This document shows positions 1-12,020 of a DNA stretch of 64,000 nt, piece by piece (within the stretch, counting starts at the first letter, position 1; every line of letters starts with the position of its first letter). The position numbers and the translations under genes are program-made. The stretch comes from Theocolax elegans (taxonomy: Eukaryota > Arthropoda > Insecta > Hymenoptera > Cerocephalidae), in the NCBI GenBank assembly GCA_026168455.1, contig JANSJX010000107.1:1-64000 (forward strand), in the 5' to 3' direction. The notes under the pieces are model-generated. The model saw only the letters and a program-made list of their open reading frames with translations. It was not told where the DNA came from and made no database searches.

Positions 1-112
1 CATAATTTGCACGTATAAACACGTCTAAACTGGCTAAGAAGTCCTAATTTTCAAATTTTTAGATTGAATTCAAATACAATTTTACACGTATATACACGTA
101 CTAACCGGCTTA
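1..112 (+). repeat. Left-edge monomers with a 75 bp short variant
   Basis: The distance between the GGCT boxes at 32 and 107 is only 75 bp. The sequence goes from TTTTTAGATT directly into GAATTCAAATAC near position 65, so the TTTCGTTCCAT box and the G-rich box (about 22 bp) are missing. The copy of this neighbourhood expected to the left of 19035 is a different monomer, so the junction at 112/113 is not shared with super-repeat copy 2. This looks like an internal deletion in one monomer, or a recombination joint, at the left limit of homology between copies 1 and 2. Confidence 0.75.
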
Positions 113-714
113 GAAGTCCAGAATTTCAAATTTTTTAGATTTCGTTCGATAGCCGGGGGGATTGATTTCCAATACTTTTTTCCACGTATAAACACGTATT
201 AACTGGCTAAGATGTCCAAATTTTCAAATTTTTAGATTACGTTCTATAGCCGGGGGGATTGAATTCAAATGGATTTTTCCACGTATAAACACGTATTAAC
301 CGGCTAAGAAGTCCAAATTTTCAAATTTTTAGATTTCGTTCCATTGCCGGGTGTATTGAATTCAAATGCATTTTTATACGTATATACACGCATAAACCGG
401 CTAAGACGTCGAAATTTTCAAATTCTTTAGATTTCGTTCCATAATCGGGGGGATTGAATTCAAATACATCTTTACACGTACAAACACGCATAAACCGGCT
501 AAGATGTCCAAATTTTCAAATTCTTTAGATTTCGTTCCATAGTCGCGTGGATTGAATTCTAATGCATTTTTACAGGTATAAACACGTATAAACCGGCTTA
601 GAAGTCCAAATTTTCAAATTTTTTCGATTTCGTACCATTGCCGGATGGATTGTATTCAACTGAATTTTTCCACGTATAAACACGTATGAACCGGCTTAGA
701 AGTACAAATATTCA

Positions 715-2628
715 AATTTTTAGATTTCGTTCCATTTCTGGGGGGATTGAATTAAAATACAATTTTACACGTATAAACACGTATTAACCGGCTTAGAAGT
801 CCAGAATTTCAAATTTTTTAGATTTCTTTCGATAGCCGGGGGGATTGATTTCCAATACTTTTTTCCACGTATAAACACGTATAAACTGGCTAAGTAGTCC
901 ATATTTTCAAATTTTTAGATTATGTTCCATAGCCGGGGGATTGAATTCAAATACATTTTTACACGTATAAACACGTATAAACCGGCTAAGAAGTCCAAAT
1001 TTTTAAATTTTTAAATTTCGTTCCATACTGGATGGATTGTATTAAAATGCATTTTTACGCGTATATAGACGTATAAACCGGTTAAGAAACCAAATTTTCA
1101 AATTTTAAGAATTATTTCCATAGCAGGGTGGATAGAATTCATCTGCATTTTTGCACGTATAAACACGTCTAAACTGGCTAAGAAGTCCTAATTTTCAAAT
1201 TTTTAGATTTCGTTCCATTGCCGGCTGTATTGAATTCAAATGCATATTTATACGTACTTACACGCAAACACGGCTAAAAAAAACCAAACTCACTTTAGAT
1301 CTCGTTCCATTGCCGGGTGTATTGAATTCAAATGCATTTTTACAGGTATAAACACGTATAAACCGGCTTAGAAGTCCAAATTTACAAATTTTTTCGATTT
1401 CGTTCCAAAGCCTGGGGGATTCAATTCAAATACGTTTTTACACGTATAAACACGTATAAACCGGCTAAGAAGTCCAAATTTTCAAATTTTTAGATTTCGT
1501 TCCATTGCCGGGTGTATTGAATTCATATGCATTTGTAACGTACTTACACGCAAAAACGGCTAAGAAAACCAAACTCACTTTAGATTTCGTTCCATTGCCG
1601 GGCGTATTGAATTCATCTGCATTTTTGCACGCATAAACACGTCTAAACTGGCTAAGAAGTCCTAATTTTCAAATTTTTAGATTTCGTTCCATTTCTGGGG
1701 GGATTGAATTAAAATACAATTTTACACGTATAACACGTATTAACCGGCTTAGAAGTCCAGAATTTTAAATTTTTTAGATTTCTTTCGATAGCCGGGGGGA
1801 TTGATTTCCAATACTTTTTTCCACGTATAAACACGTATTAACTGGCTAAGTAGTCCAAATTTTCAAATTTTTAGATTATGTTCCATAGCCGGGGGGATTG
1901 AATTCAAATACATTTTTACACGTATAAACACGTATAAACCGGCTAAGAAGTCCAAATTTTTAAATTTTTAAATTTCGTTCCATACTGGGTGGATTGTATT
2001 AAAATGCATTTTTACGCGTATATAGACGTATAAACCGGTTAAGAAACCAAATTTTCAAATTTTAAGAATTATTTCCATAGCAGGGTGGATAGAATTCATC
2101 TGCATTTTTGCACGTATAAACACGTCTAAACTGGCTAAGAAGTCCTAATTTTCAAATTTTTAGATTTCGTTCCATTGCCGGCTGTATTGAATTCAAATGC
2201 ATATTTATACGTACTTACACGCAAACACGGCTAAAAAAAACCAAACTCACTTTAGATTTCGTTCCATTGCCGGGTGTATTGAATTCAAATGCATTTTTAC
2301 AGGTATAAACACGTATAAACCGGCTTAGAAGTCCAAATTTTCAAATTTTTCCGATTTCGTTCCAAAGCCTGGGGGATTCAATTCAAATACGTTTTTACAC
2401 GTATAAACACGTATAAACCGGCTAAGAAGTCCAAATTTTCAAATTTTAGATTTCGTTCCATTGCCGGGTGTATTGAATTCATATGCATTTGTAAACGTAC
2501 TTACACGCAAAAACGGCTAAGAAAACCAAACTCACTTTAGATTTCGTTCCATTGCCGGGCGTATTGAATTCATCTGCATTTTTGCACGCATAAACACGTC
2601 TAAACTGGCTAAGAAGTCCTAATTTTCA
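715..2628 (+). repeat. Tandem duplication, 957 bp x 2 (copy 1)
   Basis: The segment from about 715 to 1671 is repeated immediately at about 1672 to 2628 with an offset of 957 bp, about ten monomers. For example, TTCCATTTCTGGGGGG occurs near 730 and 1687, and the TTCCATACTGG variant near 1021 and 1978. The copies differ by scattered substitutions, such as GGATGG versus GGGTGG after the CATACT box. Each repeat carries the short 93-96 bp monomer with ACTTACACGCAAA and CCAAACTCAC instead of the usual boxes. The same pair is present in super-repeat copy 2 (offset 960 bp) but copy 3 has only part of it. Confidence 0.85.
1973..1989 (+). promoter_or_regulatory. CENP-B-box-like motif (near match, representative)
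   Basis: The bases here read TTTCGTTCCATACTGGG. The mammalian CENP-B box core is NTTCGNNNNANNCGGGN. TTCG, the central A and the first C, third and fourth positions of the terminal group match at exact spacing; one core base differs (CTGG for CGGG). The same CATACTGGGTGG monomer type recurs many times, for example near 3608, 8770, 22540 and 38620. The commoner TTCGTTCCATTGCCGGG form has a perfect CGGG but with 2 bp too many before it. Chance resemblance is quite possible, and no protein is known to bind here. Confidence 0.25.
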
Positions 2629-5600
2629 AATTTTTAGATTTCGGTCCATTGTCGGGGGGATAGAATTTAACTGCATTTTTCCAAGTATAAACACGTATTA
2701 ACCGGCTTAGAAGTACAAATTTCAAATCTTTCAGACTTTGTTCCATATACGCGTGTTTTGAATACTAATGCAATTTCACAGGTATAAACACGTATAAACC
2801 GGCTACGGAGTCCAAATTTACAAATTTTCTGATTTCGATACATAGCCGGGGGGATTAACTTCAACTGCATTTTTGCACGTATATACACGTATAAACTGGC
2901 TAAGAAATCGTAATTTTCAAATTTTTAGATTTCGTTCCATAGTCGCGTGGATTGAATTCTAATGCATTTTTACAGGTATAAACACGTATACACCGTCTTA
3001 GAACTCTAAATTTTCAAATTTTTTCGATTTCGTTCCAAAGCCTGGGGGATTGAATTCAAATACGTTTTTACACGTATAAACACGTATAAACCGGCTAAGA
3101 AGTCCAAATTTTCAAATTTTTAGAATTCGTTCCATTGCCTGGTGTATTGAATTCAAATGCATTTTTACAGGTATAACACGTATAAACCGGCTTAGAAGTC
3201 CAAATTTTCAATTTTTTCGATTTCGTACCATTGCCGGATGGATTGTATTCAACTGAATTTTTCCACGTATAAACACGTATGAACCGGCTTAGAAGTACAA
3301 ATATTCAAATTTTTAGATTTCGTTCCATTTCTGGGGGGAATTAAAATACAATTTTACACGTATAAACACGTATTAACCGGCTTAAAAGTCCAGAATTTCA
3401 AATTTTTTAGATTTCGTTCGATAGCCGGGGGGATTGATTTCCAATACTTTTTTCCACGAATAAATACGTATTAACTGGCTAAGTAGTCCAAATTTTTCAA
3501 TTTTTAGATTATGTTCCATAGCCGGGGGATTGTATTCAAATACATTTTTACACGTATAAACACGTATAAACCGGCTAAGAAGTCCAAATTTTTAAATTTT
3601 TAAATTTCGTTCCATACTGGGTGGATTGTATTAAAATGCATTTTTACGCGTATATAGACGTATAAACCGGTTAAGAAGCCAAATTTCAAATTTTATGAAT
3701 TATTTCCATAGCAGGGTGGATAGAATTCATCTGCATTTTTGCACGCTAAACACGTCTAAACTGGCTACGGAGTCCAAATTTACAAATTTTGTGATTTCGA
3801 TACATAGCCGGGGGGATTGACTTCAACTGCATTTTTGCACGTATATACACGTATAAACTAGCTAAGAAATCGTAATTTTCAAATTTTTAGATTTCGTTCC
3901 ATTGCCGGCTGTATTGAATTCAAATGCATTTTTACAGGTATAAACACGTATAAACCGGCTAAGATGTCCAAATTTTCAAATTTTTAGATTTCGTTCCATA
4001 GTCGCGTGGATTGAATTGTAATGCATGTTAACAAGTATAAAAACGTATAAACCGGCTGAGAAGTCCAAATTTTCAAATTTTTTCGATTTCGTTCCAAAGC
4101 CTGGGGGATTGTATTCAAATACGTTTTTACACGTATAAACACGTATAAACTGGCTAAGAAGTCCATATTTTCAAATTTTAGTTTTCGTTTCATAGCCGGG
4201 GGGATTGATCTCCAATACTTATTTCCACGTATAAACACGTATTAACCGGCTAAGATGTCTAAATTTTCAAATTTGTAGATTTCGTTCCATAGTCGCGTTG
4301 ATGGAATTCTAATGCATTTCTACAGGTATAAACACGTATAAACCGGCTTAGAAGTCCAAATTTTCTAATTGTTTCTATTTCGTTCCAAAGCCTGCGGGAT
4401 TGAATTCAAATACGTTTTTACACGTATAAACACGTATAAACCGGATAAGAAGTCCAAATTTTCAAATTTTTAGATTTCGTTCCATTGCCGGATGTATTGA
4501 ATTTAAATGCATTTTTATACGTACTTACACGCAAAAACGGCTAAGAAAACCAAATTCACAAATTTTTAGATTTCGTTCCATTGCCGGGAGTATTGAATTC
4601 AAATGAATTTTTACAGGTATAAGCACGTATGAACCGGCTTAGAAGTCCAAATTTTCAAATTTTTTCGATTTCGTTCCATTGCCGGATGGATTGAATTCAA
4701 CTGCATTTTTCCACGTATAAACAAGTATAAATCGACTAAGAAGTCCAAATTTTCAAATTTTTAAATTTTCGTTCCATACTGGGTGGATTGTATTAAAATG
4801 CATTTTTACGCGTACATAGACGTATAAACCGGCTAAGAAGCCAAATTTTCAAATTTTAGAATTATTTCCATAGCAGGGTGGATAGAATTCAACTGCATTT
4901 TTACAGGTATAAACACGTATGAACCGGCTTAGAAGTCCAAATTTTCAAATTTTTTCGATTTCGTTCCATTGCCGGATGGATTGAATTCAACTGCATTTTC
5001 CACGTATAAACACGTATGAACCGGCTTAGAAGTCGAAATATTCAAATTCTTTAGATTTCGTTCCATAAACGGGGGGATTGAATTCAAACACATCTTTACA
5101 CGTACAAACACGCATAAACCGTCTAAAATGTCCAATTTTTCAAATTTTTAGATTTCGTTCCATAGTTGCGTGGATAGAATTCTAATGCATTTTTACAGGT
5201 ATAAACACGTATGAACCGGCTTAGAAGTCCAAATTTTCAAATTTTTTCTATTTCGTTCCAAAGCCTGGGGATTGAATTCAAATACGTTTTTACACGTATA
5301 AACAAGTGTAAACCGGCTAAGAAGTCCAAATTTTCAAATTTTTAGATTTCGTTCCATTGCCGGGTGTATTGAATTCAAATGCATTTTTAAACGTACTTAC
5401 ACGCAAAAACGGCTAAGAAAACCAAATTCACAAATTTTTAGATTTCGTTCCATTGCCGGGTGTATTGAATTCAAATGCATTTTACACGTATATACACGCA
5501 TAAACCGGCTAAGAAGTCGAAAGTTTCAAATTTTTAGATTTCGTTCCATAATCGCGTGGACTGAATTGTAATGCATTTTTACAGGTATAATCACGGATAA

Positions 5601-8414
5601 ACCGGCTAAGATGTCCAAATTTTCAAATTTTTAGATTTCGTTCCATAGTCGCGTGGATTGAATTCTAATGCATTTTTACAGGTATAAACACTTGAAACCG
5701 GCTAAGATGTCCAAATTTTCAAATTTTTAGATTTCGTTCCATAGTCGCGTGGATTGAATTCTAATGCATTTTAACAGGTATAAACACGTATAAACCGGCT
5801 AATAAGTCCAATTTTTCAAATTTTTAGACTTTGTTCCATTGCCGGGTGTATTGAATTCTAATGCATTTTTAAACGTACTTACACGCAAAAACGGCTAAGA
5901 AAACCAAATTCACAAATTTTTAGATTTCGTTCCATTGCCGGGTGTATTGAATTCAAATGCATTTTTACACGTATATACACGCATAAACCGGCTAAGAAGT
6001 CGAAAGTTTCAAATTTTTAGATTTCGTTCCATAATCGCGTGGACTGAATTGTAATGCATTTTTACAGGTATAATCACGTATAAACCGGCTTAGATGTCCA
6101 AATTTTCAAATTTTTAGATTTCTTTCCTTAGCCGGGGGGATTGAATTCAAATACACTTTTCCACGTATAAATACGTATAAATCGACTCAGAAGTCCAAAT
6201 TTTTAAATTTTCGTTCCATACTGGGTGGGTTGTATTAAAATGCATTTTTACGCGTACATAGACGTATAAACCGGCTAAGAAGCCAAATTTTCAAATTTTA
6301 AGAATTATTTCCATAGCAGGGTGGATAGAATTCAACTGCATTTTTGCACGTTTAAACACGTCTAAACTGGCTAAGAAGTCCTAATTTTCAAATTTTTGAT
6401 TTCGTTCCATAGTTGCGTGGATTGAATTCTAATGCATTTTTACAGGTATAAACACGTATAAACCGGCTTAGAAATCCAAATTTTCAAATTTTTTCGATTT
6501 CGTTCCATTGCCGGATGGATTGAATTCAACTGCATTTTTCCACGTATAAACACGTATGAACCGGCTTAGAAGTCGAAATTTTCAAATTTTTAGATTTCGT
6601 TCCATAATCGCGTGGACTGAATTGTAATGCATTTTTACAGGTATAATCACGTATAAACCGGCTAAGATGTCCAAAATTTCAAATTTTTAGATTTCTTTCC
6701 TTAGCGGGGGGGATTGAATTCAAATACACTTTTCCACGTATAAACACGTATAAATCGACTAAGAAGTCCAAATTTTCAAATTTTTAAATTTTCGTTCCAT
6801 ACTGGGTGGATTGTATTAAAATGCATTTTTACGCGTACATAGATGTATAACCGGCTAAGAAGTCCTAATTTTCAAATTTTTAGATTTCGTTCCATAGTTG
6901 CGTGGATTGAATTATAATGCATTTTTACAGGTATAAACACGTGTAAACTGGATAAGAAGACCAAATTTTCAAATTTTTAGATTTTGTTCCATAGCCGGGC
7001 GGACTGAATTCAAATACATTTTTACACGTATAAACACGTATAAACCGGCTTAGAAGACCAAATTTTCAAATTTTTAGATTTCGTTCCATAGTCGCGTGGA
7101 TTGAATTGTAATGCATTTTTACAAGTATAAACACGTATAAACCGGCTAAGAAGTCCAAATATTCAAATTTTAGATTTCGTTCCATTGCCGGGGGGATTGA
7201 ATTCAAATACACTTTTCCACGTATAAATACGTATAAATCGACTCAGAAGTCCAAATTTTTAAATTTTCGTTCCATACTGGGTGGGTTGTATTAAAATGCA
7301 TTTTTACGCGTACATAGACGTATAAACCGGCTAAGAAGCCAAATTTTCAAATTTTAAGAATTATTTCCATAGCAGGGTGGATAGAATTCAACTGCATTTT
7401 TGCACGTTTAAACACGTCTAAACTGGCTAAGAAGTCCTAATTTTCAAATTTTTGATTTCGTTCCATAGTTGCGTGGATTGAATTCTAATGCATTTTTACA
7501 GGTATAAACACGTATAAACCGGCTTAGAAATCCAAATTTTCAAATTTTTTCGATTTCGTTCCATTGCCGGATGGATTGAATTCAACTGCATTTTTCCACG
7601 TATAAACACGTATGAACCGGCTTAGAAGTCCTAATTTTCAAATTTTTAGATTTCGTTCCATAGTTGCGTGGATTGAATTATAATGCATTTTTACAGGTAT
7701 AAACACGTGTAAACTGGATAAGAAGACCAAATTTTCAAATTTTTAGATTTTGTTCCATAGCCGGGCGGACTTAATTCAAATACATTTTTACACGTATAAA
7801 CACGTATAAACCGGCTTAGAAGACCAAATTTTCAAATTTTTAGATTTCGTTCCATAGTCGCGTGGATTGAATTGTAATGCATTTTTACAAGTATAAACAC
7901 GTATAAACCGGCTAAGAAGTCCAAATATTCAAATTTTTAGATTTCGTTCCATTGCCGGGTGTATTTAATTCAAATGCATTTTTACACGTATATACACGCA
8001 TAAACCGGCTAAGAAGTCGAAATTTTCAAATTCTTTAGACTTCGTTCTATAGCCTGGGGGATTGAATTCAAATAGATTTTTACACGTATAAACATGTATG
8101 AACCGGCATAGAAGTACAAATTTGCAAATTTTTAGATTTCGTTTTATTCCTGGGGGTTTGAATTAAAATACAATTTTACAGGTATAAACACGTATGAACC
8201 GGCTTAGAAGTCCAAATTTTCAAATTTTTAGATATCTTTCCATAGCCGGGGATGATTGAATTAAAATACATTTTTCCACGTATAAACACGTATGAACCGG
8301 CTTAGAAGACCAAATTTTAAAATTTTTAGATTTCGTTCCATAGTCGCGTGGTTTGAATTGTAATGCATTTTTACAAGTATAAACACGTATAAACTGGCTA
8401 AGAAGTCCAAATAT

Positions 8415-8640
8415 TCAAATTTTTAGATTTTGTTCCATTGCCGGGTGTATTGAATTCAAATGCATTTTTACACGTATGAACACGTATGTCGCGTGGATTG
8501 AATTGTAATGCATTTTTACATGTATAAACACGTATAAACCGGCTAAGAAGTCCAAATTTTCAAATTTTGATTTCGTTCCATTGCCGGGTGTATGGAATTC
8601 AAATGCATTTTTACACGTATATACACGCATAAACCGGCTA
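8415..8640 (+). repeat. Half-monomer fusion joint
   Basis: Near 8487 the CACGTATG box runs straight into TCGCGTGGATTGAATTG. The CCGGCTAAGAAG box, the A/T-tract box and TTTCGTTCCAT of one monomer are missing, about 47 bp. The identical joint occurs near 28297 in super-repeat copy 2 and, with extra indels, near 45111 in copy 3. It therefore predates the 19-20 kb duplication and is a useful landmark for aligning the copies. Confidence 0.8.
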
Positions 8641-9963
8641 AGAAGTCAAATTTTCAAATTCTTTAGATTTCGTTCTATAGCCTGGGGGATTGAATACAAA
8701 TACATTTTTACACGTATAAACACGTATGAACCGGCTTAGAAGTAGAAATTTTCAAATTTTTAAATTTCGTTCCATACTGGGTGGATTGTATTAAAATGCA
8801 TTTTTACGCGTATATAGACGTATAAACCGGCTAAGAAGCCAAATTTTCAAATTTTAAGAATTATTTCCATAGCAGGGTGGATAGAATTCAACTGCATTTT
8901 TGCACGTATAAACACGTATAAACTGGCTAAGAAGTCCATATTTTCAAAAATTTAGATTTCGTTTCATAGCCGGGGGGATTAATTTCCAATACTTTTTTCC
9001 ACGTATGAACACGTATTAACCGGCTAAGAAGTCCAAATTTTCAAATTTTTAGATTTCGTTTCATAGTCGCGTGGACTGAATTGTAATGCATTTTTACAGG
9101 TATAATCACGTATAAACCGGCTAAGATGTCCAAATTTTCAAATTTTTAAATTTTCGTTCCATACTGGGTGGATTGTATTAAAATGCATTTTCACGCGTAC
9201 ATAGATGTATAAACCGGCTAAGAAGCCAAATTTTCAAATTTTAAGAATTATTTTCATAGCAGGGTAGATAGAATTCAACTGCATTTTGCACGTATAAACA
9301 CGTCTAAACTGGCTACAAGTCCTGATTCTCAAATTTTTAGATTTCGTTCCATAGTTGCGTGGATTGAATTATAATGCATTTTTACAGGTATAACACGTAT
9401 AAACTGGATAAGAAGACCAAATTTCAAATTTTTAGATTTCGTTCCATAGCCGGGCGGATTGAATTCAAATACATTTTACACGTATATACACGCATAAACC
9501 GGCTAAGAAGTCGAAAGTTTCAAATTTTTGATTTCGTTCCATAGTCGCGTGGACTGAATTGTAATGCATTTTTACAGGTATAAACACGTATAAACCGGCT
9601 TAGAAGTCCAAATTTTCAAATTTTTAGATTTCGTTCCATTACTGGGGGTTTGAATTAAAATACATATTTCCACGTATAAACACGTATAAACCGGCTAAGA
9701 AGTCCAAATTTTCAAATTTTTAGATTTCGTTCCATAGTCGCGTGGACTGAATTGTAATGCATTTTTACAGGTATAATCACGTAGAAACCGGCTAAGATGT
9801 CCAAATTTTCAAATTTTAGATTTCTTTCCTTAGCCGGGGGGATTGAATTCAAATACACTTTTCCTCGTATAAACACGTATAAATCGACTAAGAAGCCAAA
9901 TTTTCAAATTTTAAGAATTATTTTCATAGCAGGGTAGATAGAATTCAACTGCATTTTTGCACG

Positions 9964-11154
9964 TATAGACAAAAATCTAGACACGTAAAAATATAGACAC
10001 GTCTAAACTGGCTAAGAAGTCCTAATTTTCAAATTTTTAGAGTTCGTTCCATAGTCGCGTGGATTGAATTGTAATGCATTTTTACACGTATATACACGCA
10101 TAAACCGGCTAAGAAGTCGAAATTTTCAAATTCTTTAGATTTCGTTCTATAGCCTGGGGGATTGAATTCAAATACATTTTTACACGTATAAACACGTATG
10201 AACCGGCTTAGAAGTACAAATTTTCAAATTTTTTCGAATTCGTTCCATTCCTGGGGGATTGAATTAAAATACGTTTTTACACGTATAATCACGTATAATC
10301 CGGCTAAGAAGACCAAATTTTCAAATTTTTAGATTTCGTTCCATTGCCGGGTGTATTGAATTCAAATGCATTTTTAAACGTACTTAAACGCAAAAACGGC
10401 TAAGAAAACCAAATTCACAAATTTTTAGTTTTCGTTCCATTGCCGGGTGTATCGAATCCAAATGCATTTTTACACGTATATACACGTATAAACCGGCTTA
10501 GAAGACCAAATTTTCAAATTTTTAGATTTCGTTCCATAGTCGCGTGGATTGAATTGTAATGCATTTTTACACGTATACACACGCATAAACCGGCAAAGAA
10601 GTCGAAATTTTCAAATTCTTTAGATTTCGTTCCATAGCCTGGGGGATTGAATTCAAATACATTGTTAAACGTATAAACACGTATGAACCGGCTAAGAAAT
10701 ACAAATTTTTTAATTTTTAGATTTCGTGCCATTCCTGAGGGGATTGAATTAAAATACAATTTTACAGGTATAATCACGCATGAACCGGCTTAGAAGTCCA
10801 AATTTTCAAATTTTTAGATTTCGTTCCATTCCTGGGGGTTTGAATTAAAATACATATTTCCACGTATAAACACGTATAAACCGGCTAAGAAGTCCAAATT
10901 TTCAAATTTTTAGATTTCGTTCCATAGTCGCGTGGACTGAATTGTAATGCATTTTTACAGGTATAATCACGTATAAACCGGCTAAGATGTCCAAATTTTC
11001 AAATTTTTAGATTTCTTTCCTTAGCCGGGGGGATTGAATTCAAATACACTTTTCCACGTATAAACACGTATAAATCGACTAAGAAGCCAAATTTTCAAAT
11101 TTGAAGAATTATTTTCATAGCAGGGTAGATAGAATTCAACTGCATTTTTGCACG
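9964..11154 (+). repeat. ~1,191 bp higher-order unit with 124 bp marker monomer
   Basis: The unit is defined by two occurrences of a distinctive long monomer. At 9964-10001 and 11155-11192 the usual doubled ACGTATAAAC box is replaced by TATAGACAAAAATCTAGACA (AATTTAAACA in the second) followed by CGTAAAAATATAGACACG. The marker monomer is about 124 bp rather than 97. The spacing of 1,191 bp is about twelve monomers. Super-repeat copy 2 carries the same pair at 29780 and 30971, again 1,191 bp apart, including the AATTTAAACA difference in the second member. Confidence 0.85.
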
Positions 11155-12020
11155 TATAGACAAAAATTTAAACACGTAAAAATATAGACACGTCTAAACT
11201 GGCTAAGAAGTCCTAATTTTCAAATTTTTAGAGTTCGTTCATAGTCGCGTGGATTGAATTGTAATGCATTTTTACAAGTATAAACACGTATAAACCGGCT
11301 AAGAAGTCCAAATATTCAAATTTTTAGATTTCGTTCCATTGCCGGGTGTATTGAATTCAAATGCATTTTTACACGTATATACACGCATAAACCGGCTAAG
11401 AAGTCGAAATTTTCAAATTCTTTAGATTTCGTTCTATAGCCTGGGGGATTGAATTCAAATACATTTTTACACGTATAAACACGTATGAACCGGCTTAGAA
11501 GTACAAATTTTCAAATTTTTAGATGTCGTTCCATTCCTGGGGGTTTGAATTAAAATACTATTTTACAGGTATAAACACGTATGAACCGGCTTAGAAGTCC
11601 AAATTTTCAAATTTTTAGATTTCTTTCCATAGCCGGGGATGATCGAATGAAAATACATTTTTCTACGTATAAACACGTATGAACCGGCTTAGAAGTACAA
11701 ATTTAAAATTTTTAGATTTCTTTCCATTCCTGGGGGTTGAATTAAAATACATATTTCCACGTATAAACACGTATAAACCGGCTAAGAAGTCCAAATTTTC
11801 AAATTCTTTAGATTTCGTTCCATAGCCTGGGGGATTGAATTCAAATACATTTTTACACGTATAAACACGTATTAACCGGCTAAGAAGTACAAATTTTTAA
11901 ATTTTTAGATTTAGTGCCATTCCTGCGGGGATTGAATTAAAATACAATTTTACAGGTATAATTACGCATGAACCGGCTTAGAAGACCAAATTTTCAAATT
12001 TTTATATTTCGTTCCATAGT

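Larger units (their letters stand above)
113..8050 (+). repeat. Diverse-monomer half of the super-repeat (left half)
   Basis: This half mixes many monomer subfamilies with little short-range order. They include GCCGGGTGTATTGAATTC with a CGTATATACACGCAT box; CATACTGGGTGGATTGTATT with ACGCGTATATAGACG; AGAATTATTTCCATAGCAGG with TAGAATTCA; AAAGCCTGGGGGATT with ATACGTTTTTAC; GTCGCGTGGATTGAATTCTA; and the short CGTACTTACACGCAAA type. Matching halves lie at about 19035-27860 and 38871-44690. Boundaries are approximate, set by the first CCTGGGGGTTTGAATT monomers near 8150. Confidence 0.7.

Noticed and set aside
1973..1989. Canonical CENP-B box
   Set aside because: No exact NTTCGNNNNANNCGGGN was found: one form has CTGG for CGGG and the other has a 2 bp longer gap. 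It is reported only as a near match.
2667..2888. 73-codon minus-strand frame, identical at 39303
   Set aside because: Identity between the two sites is explained by super-repeat duplication. The frame starts at GTG and crosses monomer boundaries.
9964..10001. Remnant of a transposon or target-site insertion in the 124 bp monomer
   Set aside because: The extra bases are degenerate duplicates of the monomer's own ACACGTATA/TAGACACG pieces, with no terminal inverted repeats or target-site duplication.
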